Origin: Rodentibacter rarus
Lineage (GTDB): Bacteria > Pseudomonadota > Gammaproteobacteria > Enterobacterales > Pasteurellaceae
Assembly (NCBI RefSeq): GCF_001998965.1
Contig: NZ_MLHJ01000015.1
Location: forward strand, 1-32,759
DNA length: 32,759 bases
Reading direction: 5' to 3'
The stretch's first letter is position 1; every line of letters begins with the position of its first letter. The notes under the pieces are model-generated. The model was given only the letters and a program-made list of their open reading frames with translations. It did not search any database and was not told the DNA's origin. Below are positions 27,591 to 32,759 of this stretch, piece by piece. The position numbers and the translations under genes were made by a program.

Positions 27591-28355
27591 ATGGCATTAT
27601 TAGAAATAAAAAATTTGGTTAAAAACTATGGTGAGGTTGAAGCATTAAAAGGCATTAATCTTTCCATAGAAAAAGGGGAAGTCGTGGTGATTTTAGGCCC
27701 GTCCGGCTGTGGAAAAAGCACATTACTCCGCACATTAAACGGCTTAGAACCCATAAAGATCGGTCAATTATTACTCCAAAATGCCGGCGAGCTGGGCAAA
27801 GACATCAGTTGGGTCAATGCTCGTCAACGCATTGGTATGGTGTTTCAAAGCTATGAATTATTTGCCCATTTATCGGTGATCGACAATATTTTGCTCGGGC
27901 CTTTAAAGGTTCAAAAGCGTGATCGGGCTGAAGCCGAAAAACAGGCGGACGAATTATTAAAACGTGTGGGATTATTTGATCGGAAAAACGCCTATCCTCG
28001 TGAACTTTCCGGCGGGCAAAAACAACGGATCGCCATTGTGCGTGCGCTTTGTATGAATCCTGAGATTATGTTGTTTGACGAAGTCACTGCCGCGCTCGAC
28101 CCCGAAATGGTACGCGAGGTACTAGACGTGATTTTAGGGCTTGCCAAAGAAGGGATGACAATGTTGATCGTCACCCACGAAATGGGGTTCGCCCGCCAAG
28201 TGGCAAATCGCATTGTTTTTATGGATAAAGGGCAAATTATCGAACAAGCCAAACCGGAAGATTTTTTCACCCATCCCACCACAGATCGGGCAAAAACATT
28301 TTTAAACATCTTAAATTATGAACCGAGAGGAACAAACTATGAAGAAAACATTTAA
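27591..28355 (+). CDS. Amino-acid ABC transporter ATP-binding protein
   Basis: 254-residue ATPase of the GlnQ/HisP family. Walker A is GPSGCGKS (about 36-43), followed by the Q-loop [10 protein letters not shown], the ABC signature LSGGQKQR (about 139-146), Walker [13 protein letters not shown] and the H-loop IVTHEMGFA. It powers the two upstream permeases. Its 3' end overlaps the start of the binding-protein gene by 17 nt. A broken second copy of part of this gene lies at 31376-31593. Confidence 0.95.
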   Translation: MALLEIKNLVKNYGEVEALKGINLSIEKGEVVVILGPSGCGKSTLLRTLNGLEPIKIGQLLLQNAGELGKDISWVNARQRIGMVFQSYELFAHLSVIDNILLGPLKVQKRDRAEAEKQADELLKRVGLFDRKNAYPRELSGGQKQRIAIVRALCMNPEIMLFDEVTAALDPEMVREVLDVILGLAKEGMTMLIVTHEMGFARQVANRIVFMDKGQIIEQAKPEDFFTHPTTDRAKTFLNILNYEPRGTNYEENI

Positions 28356-29196
28356 AAATTTAACCGCACTTTTTGCCACTGCGACCCTCGCCCTAGGGCT
28401 TACCGCTTGCGGTGACAATACGCCAAGCAAAGAGGCTTCACAAACAGCCTCAACCATTGAGCAGTTGAAACAAGCCGGCAAAATCAGAATTGGCGTATTC
28501 AGCGACAAACCGCCTTTTGGCTATGTTGATGCCCAAGGAAAAAGCCAAGGTTTCGATGTGGAAATCGGCAAAGCCATCACCAAAGATCTCTTAGGTGATG
28601 AAAATAAAGCGGAATTTGTATTGGTGGATGCCGCCAATCGTGCGGAATATTTACTGTCCAAAAAAGTGGATATTATCCTCGCCAATTTCACCGTCACCGC
28701 TGCGCGAAAAGAGGTGGTGGATTTTGCCAATCCTTATATGAAAGTGGCGCTTGGCGTGGTTTCAAAAAATGGTGAAGTGATTACGGATCTTGAGCAATTA
28801 AAAGACAAAACCCTCATCGTTGATAAAGGCACCACGGCAGATATTTTCTTCACAAAAAATTATCCGAATATCAAATTATTAAAATTTGAACAAAACACAG
28901 AAACCTTTGAAGTGCTGCGGGACGGCAGAGGGGATGCCCTATCCAATGACAACACCTTCTTATTCGCTTGGGTAAAACAAAATCCGGGCTATACCGTGGG
29001 CGTGAAAAGCTTCGGCGATCAAGATGTGATTGCGCCTGCCGTTCGTAAAGACGCAGCGGATTTATTAAATTGGCTCAACGCTGAAATTGAAAAACTGTCA
29101 AAAGAAGGTGTACTCAAACAAGCCTACCAAAAAACCTTATTGCCGGTTTATGGGGATAGCGTAACTGAAAATGATATTTTGGTGGAGTATAAATAG
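28339..29196 (+). CDS. Amino-acid ABC transporter substrate-binding lipoprotein
   Basis: 285-residue periplasmic-binding protein of family 3 (SBP_bac_3). It has a lipoprotein signal with lipobox LTAC (C24). The binding domain shows [32 protein letters not shown], followed by [27 protein letters not shown] (typical ligand-site regions including the TxxR segment) and [13 protein letters not shown]. The ATG at 28339 is chosen: AGAGGA precedes it and it gives a normal signal peptide, whereas the in-frame ATG at 28318 adds seven charged residues. A USS encodes LTALF in the signal peptide. Its last 111 nt are duplicated at 31600-31710. Confidence 0.94.
   Translation: MKKTFKNLTALFATATLALGLTACGDNTPSKEASQTASTIEQLKQAGKIRIGVFSDKPPFGYVDAQGKSQGFDVEIGKAITKDLLGDENKAEFVLVDAANRAEYLLSKKVDIILANFTVTAARKEVVDFANPYMKVALGVVSKNGEVITDLEQLKDKTLIVDKGTTADIFFTKNYPNIKLLKFEQNTETFEVLRDGRGDALSNDNTFLFAWVKQNPGYTVGVKSFGDQDVIAPAVRKDAADLLNWLNAEIEKLSKEGVLKQAYQKTLLPVYGDSVTENDILVEYK
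29086..29196 (+). repeat. Direct repeat, left copy (3' end of binding-protein gene)
   Basis: These 111 nt recur at 31600-31710 in the same orientation with about six differences by my count, ending at the same stop codon. The repeats bracket the oxygenase-azlCD insert with a period of 2514 nt. Confidence 0.9.
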
Positions 29197-29209
29197 TTTC
29201 ATACCAAAT

Positions 29210-29234
29210 AAAGGCAAGTATACCCTTGCCTTTT
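29210..29234 (+). terminator. Intrinsic terminator of the ABC transporter operon
   Basis: AAAGGCAAG (29210-29218) and CTTGCCTTT (29225-29233) form a 9-bp stem with a 6-nt loop and end in TTTT, 14 nt after the binding-protein stop codon. Confidence 0.85.
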
Positions 29235-29323
29235 CATCATTTTAAGTCAAACATTAAATATATCGTTCTGAAACGATGTTTTCCTAAAAGCAAGAATTAC
29301 TTTTTCAATCATCATTTAAAAAT

Positions 29324-29339
29324 TGTGATCTTATTCACA
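29324..29339 (+). promoter_or_regulatory. CRP-type operator
   Basis: TGTGA-TCTTAT-TCACA has both canonical CRP half-sites with 6-nt spacing and A/T-rich flanks (AAAT before, TTT after). Its centre (29331.5) is about 70 nt upstream of the start predicted from the adjacent promoter, close to a class I CRP activation position. Confidence 0.7.
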
Positions 29340-29366
29340 TTTGCAACATTTTATTAACAAAGTCAT

Positions 29367-29394
29367 TTGACATTTTTCATTGTTTTTTTACACT
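29367..29394 (+). promoter_or_regulatory. Sigma70 promoter of the oxygenase-azlCD operon
   Basis: A perfect TTGACA (29367-29372), a 16-nt T-rich spacer and TACACT (29389-29394). The transcript would start near 29401, with a leader of about 100 nt before the first possible start codon. Confidence 0.6.
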
Positions 29395-29497
29395 GTTTAC
29401 GACACAGTCTAATATAGAGTTTTTCTTAATAGGTGCTGTTCAAGTTAACCATTGTGTTTTCAAGGAATGAATAGACATTACAATTCAAGAGGGATTT

Positions 29498-30252
29498 ATG
29501 TTTAAGAACGGAGCTGAATTTAGAAGTTATTTACTATAGATGACCCTTCTTTGTCCTTACTTGTTCATGAATCTTTATCTGATATTTTTAATTTAATGGA
29601 TATAAAATATCCATACGAAGATCATAAGGCTTTATTTTTAAAGAAATCTGCACATGAAATTAGCGAATGGGGAAATGGTTCAGGTGATATTTCATTACAT
29701 TCTGACGATTTATATGAAGATATAAGCTCCGATTATTTATCTCTAACCACTTGTAGGGATTTAAGTAATACTCCAACCTCTTACTTGCAATCTAAAGACA
29801 TTTTAGATCTTTTAACTGATAATGAACTTGATATTTTATTAAATATTGAAGCTAATTTCATCTCAGGGAAAAATGTAAATGGACTAAAATTAAAAAAAGC
29901 TAGAATTGTAGAACCTTGCAAAGAAAGAGGATTCTTATCTAGGCTAGATTTTAGAATAGACAATGTAAATGGTCAAAGAATGACTATTGCAAATGACACT
30001 CCTTCTAAAGAAGAAATTTTTGTTTTTGAAAAGCTATTTGAAATTGCAAAAAACATAAAGAGTCATGCAATAGATAACAGATTAGGTAGCTTCCTTATAA
30101 TTGATAACTATAAAGTTCTACATGCTAGAAGTAGTGTTAAACACTATCCAAGTTCAGGATATGATCACCCCAAAGATGCTTTTAGACTACTCTATAGAAG
30201 TAAGGGTCCAAGAAAGCGATTTTTTGATATAGAACAAGCGAGATATATCTAA
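29498..30252 (+). pseudogene. Clavaminate synthase/VioC/AsnO-like Fe(II)/2OG amino-acid oxygenase, 5' end frameshifted
   Basis: The long frame is open from 29524 to 30252. Counting codons from 29551 as residue 1, it shows the iron ligands H50 and D52 (SLHSDD) and H191 (VLHARSS), and the 2-oxoglutarate arginine R216 in FRLLYR. This layout matches VioC and AsnO (HxE/D ... H ... DRWLKR), as do SLTTCRDLSNTPT after the first motif and IIDNYKVLH. Such enzymes hydroxylate free amino acids. The long frame has no supported start. A good AGAGGG-ATG at 29498 opens a 13-codon frame (MFKNGAEFRSYLL) that stops at 29537; a -1 shift there would join it to IDDPSLS. Even then it is some 90 residues shorter at the N-terminus than VioC. 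AGA and ATA codons suggest transfer. TAATG couples it to azlC. Confidence 0.7.
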
Positions 30253-30941
30253 TGAAATTATTGTCCAATAAATCATTTAATGCAGGTCTAAAAGATTCAA
30301 TATCTTTTGGGCTTGCATTTATTTTTCTATATGTCCCTATTGGGGCTTTAGGCGCTAGCCAGGGTTTAAGTTTATCTGAAGTGATGGCTACCAGTATTTT
30401 TATTTTTTCAACACCATTACAATTCATGCTAATTCAAAGTTATGGCGCCGGAATATCTCTAATACCAATCATTTTGGCATTAAATTCTCGATTTATTTTA
30501 ATGTCATCTGCACTATCGGGATATTTTAAGAATATTTCATATAAAAATATTTTTTTATCAAGTATTCTCATTGTTCCATCGGTTTTTTCAGCTTGTATCT
30601 CTCGATTTAAAAATAAAGAAGAAAACTATTTTTTATATTTTCTGGGTGTTGGCTTACCCATTTACTTTGTTTCCGTATTATCCACATTTATCGGTTACTA
30701 TACCGGTTCCGGAATCACCTCACCGCTATTTTATGAAATCGTTAAAATAGTTTTACCATTACAATTTACTGCTCTAGCAGCAAAACATTGGCCTGATTAT
30801 CTTGATATTAGCGCCTATTGGATCGGCTTATTATTCGCACCGTTGTTTATCTTCTTATTTAAGGAATATACGATGATTATTGCCCCTTTTTTAATTGGTA
30901 TTTCTTTAGCGCTCATTGAATATATAGGTAAGAAAAAATGA
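30252..30941 (+). CDS. azlC: AzlC family amino-acid exporter, large subunit
   Basis: 229-residue membrane protein with about six to seven hydrophobic segments. FGLAFIFLYVPIGALGASQGLSLSEVMATSIFIFSTPLQFM near the N-terminus is characteristic of AzlC (YgaZ-like) permeases, as is LALNSRFILMSSALSGY. With AzlD/YgaH-type partners these export branched-chain amino acids or methionine. Its ATG overlaps the oxygenase stop (TAATG), and its own stop overlaps azlD (ATGA). AT-rich, with many ATA and AGA codons unlike the neighbouring housekeeping genes. The substrate is unknown; a hydroxylated amino acid made by the upstream enzyme is a reasonable guess. Confidence 0.85.
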   Translation: MKLLSNKSFNAGLKDSISFGLAFIFLYVPIGALGASQGLSLSEVMATSIFIFSTPLQFMLIQSYGAGISLIPIILALNSRFILMSSALSGYFKNISYKNIFLSSILIVPSVFSACISRFKNKEENYFLYFLGVGLPIYFVSVLSTFIGYYTGSGITSPLFYEIVKIVLPLQFTALAAKHWPDYLDISAYWIGLLFAPLFIFLFKEYTMIIAPFLIGISLALIEYIGKKK

Positions 30942-31261
30942 CAAATATTATCCTTTTAATTCTTTTCTCAGCCATCACTATTTTTATCTTTAGAATATCG
31001 CCTTTCTTTTTGAAAGAGAATAAACATTTAAATAATAAAGAGGGATTTATATATAAATCCATAAGTTATAGCGCTCAAGCGATGATTGGAATCATTGTTT
31101 TTAATAGCGCATTTTCTAGCAAGAATATCCTTGAGCTCATTGATAATTTCAGCTTAAAAATGGTTATTATATTACTTCTATTGTTAGGAACATTTATGAT
31201 GACGATTCTAACAAAAAAATCATACCAAGTTTTATCATCACATTGGCATTATACAGTTTAA
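30938..31261 (+). CDS. azlD: AzlD family amino-acid exporter, small subunit
   Basis: 107-residue membrane protein with three or four hydrophobic segments (IILLILFSAITIFIF, ISYSAQAMIGIIVFNSAF, MVIILLLLLGTFMMTIL), the usual size and layout of AzlD/YgaH. It retains the family RISPFFL near the start. It begins inside the azlC stop codon (ATGA overlap), so the two subunits are made together. Last gene of the insert; no clear terminator follows before the uvrB and ABC remnants. Confidence 0.82.
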   Translation: MTNIILLILFSAITIFIFRISPFFLKENKHLNNKEGFIYKSISYSAQAMIGIIVFNSAFSSKNILELIDNFSLKMVIILLLLLGTFMMTILTKKSYQVLSSHWHYTV

Positions 31262-31306
31262 TACTCTATTATTTCCCGATGTAAACACCGCATTTTCTAC
31301 TTTGCT

Positions 31307-31384
31307 CTACTCCCCCATCACAAATTGTTCCCGTAGTTGGTGAAGTTGATCTCGAATTGCAGCCGCTTTTTCAAATTTGATCGC
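31307..31384 (-). pseudogene. uvrB: Remnant of the uvrB 3' end
   Basis: The minus strand reads AIKFEKAAAIRDQLHQLREQ, then FVMGE and a stop codon (31307-31309). This is the C-terminal UVR motif of excinuclease subunit UvrB (family pattern EFExAAxIRDQLHQLRE). Only about 25 codons remain, and no further uvrB sequence is visible. The remnant joins the ABC ATPase remnant at TTTGATC, which both sequences share. Confidence 0.75.
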
Positions 31385-31710
31385 CAAAACGCCTACCCTC
31401 GTGAACTTCCTAGGGGACAAAACAACGAATCGCTATTGTGCGAGCGCTTTGTATGAACCCTGAAATTATGTTGTTTGATGAAGTCACTGTTGCGCTAGAT
31501 CCCGGGGTTTCGCTTACCAAGTGTCCAACCGTATTATTTTTATGGATAAAGGGCAAATTATCGAACAAACCAAACTGGAAAATTTCTTCACAAATCCAAA
31601 TTGAAAAACTTTCAAAAGAAGGGGGGCTCAAACAAGCCTACCAAAAAACCTTATTGCCGGTTTATGGTGATAGCGTAACTGAAAGTGATATTTTGGTGGA
31701 GTATAAATAG
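31376..31710 (+). pseudogene. Decayed second copy of ABC ATPase fused to binding-protein 3' end
   Basis: Three blocks of the intact upstream operon are recognisable in order: ATPase 27975-28104 (here 31376-31504, with a 1-nt deletion that breaks the frame in the ABC signature), ATPase 28184-28277 (here about 31504-31597), and binding protein 29086-29196 (here 31600-31710). Two internal deletions removed the rest. An in-frame ORF of 90 codons (31438-31710) crosses the junctions but keeps no complete domain, so it is not considered functional. Confidence 0.9.
31600..31710 (+). repeat. Direct repeat, right copy
   Basis: Matches 29086-29196 (see left copy). Recombination between the two would delete the oxygenase-azlCD insert and restore a single binding-protein end. 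Confidence 0.9.
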
Positions 31711-31776
31711 TGTCAAAATATTGAATACGTTTTTAGTGCAGTGCTACTCTCTAAGTAAGAGGGATTTTATTAAACT

Positions 31777-31804
31777 AAACCTCTAGGAAAAAACCTAGAG
31801 GTTT
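31777..31804. terminator. Bidirectional hairpin terminator
   Basis: AAACCTCTAGG (31777-31787), loop AAAAAA, and its exact complement (31794-31804) form an 11-bp stem. It lies 16 nt past the stop of the minus-strand exported-protein gene and 66 nt after the plus-strand ABC remnant, so it can serve both sides. T-runs are short. Confidence 0.7.
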
Positions 31805-31820
31805 GTTTGTATTGTTAGCG

Positions 31821-32338
31821 TTATTCTTCAAATTGGAATTTATTCTCTTCTAATTTTTTCCCCACAAATAATAAATAAATCAATGCATACTCTATATCTT
31901 CGTCAACAACTTTTTTATTAACTTGAGCCTTATTAAATAGAATATACCTCAACAAAAGCATGTCTTTATCTTCCGATAAAATAAGATTCGGAAATAAACT
32001 GCCATCCTTCAATAGCCAACTATTTAGCTTATTCAATGAAAATACTTTTCCTGTTGAGGCTGAAATGGAAGTCCAAAACTTGAATGGTGGCTCAATACCC
32101 TCAATCATTACCTTAGCTCCACCTACATCAGCGAATACCCGATCAGCCTCATTCGTAATAATTTTGGCATCAAGCTTTTTTAAGATTCTAATCAGCTCGG
32201 CGCGAGGGTTTTGTGGTGCTTTAATACTTGAAACTGTAGTCTGATTATCTTGAGCGACAACCTGTGATGAAATGATACCACCCATTGTTAAGGACAACAC
32301 TGTGGCATATATGCCCGCTTTTAAACGTTTATTCATAA
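31821..32338 (-). CDS. Exported protein, possibly YbjN-like
   Basis: 171 residues from the ATG at 32336-32338, which follows a strong GGAGGT site. A longer in-frame start at 32399 is rejected because it would place 21 polar residues before the signal peptide. The signal peptide is about residues 1-28 (AGIYATVLSLTMGGIISSQVVA). The mature part contains ADRVFADVGGAKVMIEG and FKFWTSISAS, then LNKLNSWLLKDGSLFPNLIL, a pattern reminiscent of YbjN-type (sensory transduction regulator) domains; this assignment is tentative. No cysteines in the mature part. Its start overlaps the stop of the 61-residue gene by 8 nt, so the pair is an operon. Confidence 0.7.
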
Positions 32339-32514
32339 ATCCCACCTCCATTTGAATTTCTTGTTGGCGTTGTCGAGAGCTGATCTCTTTGTTGAGCATC
32401 TAAGTCTGTTGAATAACTCATTTGATCTATCGGATTGGATAGGTCATATTGATATTTATTGCCGAAGCTATCTTGATATAGTTTCTGACCATTGATGAAA
32501 ATAGGGGTTAACAC
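32329..32514 (-). CDS. Small 61-residue protein with GTG start, unknown function
   Basis: Starts at GTG (32512-32514) preceded by AGGAG with 7-nt spacing, so it is very likely real. The product is polar and tyrosine/aspartate-rich: FINGQKLYQDSFGNKYQYDL, then SNPIDQMSYSTDLDAQQRDQ, with a glycine-rich end (GGGIYE). There is no signal peptide and no membrane segment. I have an impression of similar small hypothetical proteins in other Gammaproteobacteria but cannot name the family. It overlaps the following exported-protein gene by 8 nt. A palindrome-rich promoter region lies upstream. Confidence 0.7.
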   Translation of the reverse strand: MLTPIFINGQKLYQDSFGNKYQYDLSNPIDQMSYSTDLDAQQRDQLSTTPTRNSNGGGIYE

Positions 32515-32550
32515 TTTTATTCTCCTGTTATTATTTTTTAATCAAGGATA

Positions 32551-32602
32551 TTGCTTTATATGCAATATAAAGCAATATAAAGCACGAGCATTGTACAATG
32601 CT
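32551..32602. promoter_or_regulatory. Palindrome-rich control region of the small-protein operon
   Basis: Two perfect inverted repeats lie 37-88 nt upstream of the GTG start. TTGCTTTATAT (32551-32561) pairs with ATATAAAGCAA (32565-32575), and AGCATTGTACAATGCT (32587-32602) is a 16-bp palindrome. A 10-bp unit GCAATATAAA is repeated twice in tandem (32562-32581). On the minus strand they overlap TATATT/TATAAA-like -10 sequences, as expected of operators. The remaining part of 32603-32759 is AT-rich, with one USS (32719-32727) and no recognised gene. Confidence 0.5.
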
Positions 32603-32741
32603 GCAAAAATCAATATCTTATGAAAATAGATGGGGAAGATAGAGAATAAAAGTTGGTAAATATTTATACTTAATATAGAGAAAGAGAAACATTAATAATG
32701 TGAAAAATAAAAAATGAAAGTGCGGTCAAAAATCACTGAGA

Positions 32742-32759
32742 TTTTCGGTATTATGCAGC
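32742..32759 (-). repeat. 18-bp terminal inverted match, right copy
   Basis: Reverse complement of the sequence at 90-107, cut by the window end. Confidence 0.6.

Larger units (their letters stand above)
29197..29497 (+). other. Intergenic region ahead of the oxygenase operon
   Basis: 301 nt without a gene. In order it holds the ABC-operon terminator (29210-29234), a small stem-loop ATCGTT-CTGA-AACGAT (29262-29277), a CRP-type site (29324-29339), a sigma70 promoter (29367-29394) and a leader of about 100 nt. No USS. Confidence 0.75.

Noticed and set aside
29498-29539. 13-codon ORF read as an attenuator leader peptide for the oxygenase operon
   Set aside because: No run of one amino-acid codon and no terminator/antiterminator pair follows. 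Continuity with the oxygenase frame after a one-base shift explains it better.
31438-31710. 90-codon ORF as a small functional protein
   Set aside because: It is a chance in-frame fusion of ATPase and binding-protein fragments and has no complete domain.
1-32759. tRNA, rRNA, CRISPR array or intact insertion sequence
   Set aside because: Intergenic regions were scanned for tRNA-like T-loops, regularly spaced repeats and transposase motifs; none was convincing.

Overview
The window is a chromosomal segment from a member of the Pasteurellaceae, most likely Haemophilus or Aggregatibacter. The main evidence is the many copies of the Haemophilus-type DNA uptake sequence (USS core AAGTGCGGT or its complement), both between and inside genes. 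The protein sequences and local gene orders also look like those of Haemophilus influenzae (lrp-ftsK-lolA-rarA; DUF47-pit-SH3 protein-cca-lolB-ispE-prs). No rRNA, tRNA, CRISPR array or intact transposase was found.

Layout. 0.1-7.0 kb, minus strand: a murein endopeptidase lipoprotein, then the pyruvate dehydrogenase operon (aceE, aceF, lpdA) with an intrinsic terminator between aceF and lpdA. 7.3-7.8 kb, plus: methylglyoxal synthase mgsA. 8.0-15.9 kb, minus: housekeeping genes transcribed as radA and lrp-ftsK-lolA-rarA, with a CYTH-domain triphosphatase upstream. 16.1-19.4 kb is accessory: three minus-strand genes (a small Cys-containing exported protein, a Sel1-repeat exported protein and an unknown protein), a truncated orphan VapB antitoxin and a DUF4184 membrane protein. 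It has no perfect USS. 19.5-26.1 kb, plus: DUF47-pit phosphate uptake, an SH3-domain protein, cca, lolB, ispE and prs. 26.2-29.2 kb, plus: a complete polar amino-acid ABC importer (two permeases, ATPase, binding lipoprotein).

29.2-31.7 kb is the most interesting part. A visibly AT-rich, USS-free insert with a foreign codon flavour (many AGA and ATA codons) carries three translationally coupled genes. The first is a clavaminate synthase/VioC/AsnO-like Fe(II)/2-oxoglutarate amino-acid oxygenase; the others are an AzlC-AzlD amino-acid exporter pair. Upstream lie a perfect TGTGA-N6-TCACA CRP-type site and a good sigma70 promoter. The insert is flanked by direct repeats of the 3' end of the ABC binding-protein gene. 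Its right edge holds a decayed second copy of the ATPase/binding-protein genes joined to a minus-strand remnant of the uvrB 3' end. The oxygenase keeps all its catalytic residues, but its 5' end is apparently frameshifted and short. Together with the ABC importer, the insert suggests an import-hydroxylate-export module for an amino acid that may now be decaying; this is inference.

31.8-32.5 kb, minus: a two-gene unit of a 61-residue small protein (GTG start) and an exported, possibly YbjN-like protein, behind a promoter region rich in palindromes. An 18-bp sequence is present in inverted orientation near the two ends of the window.
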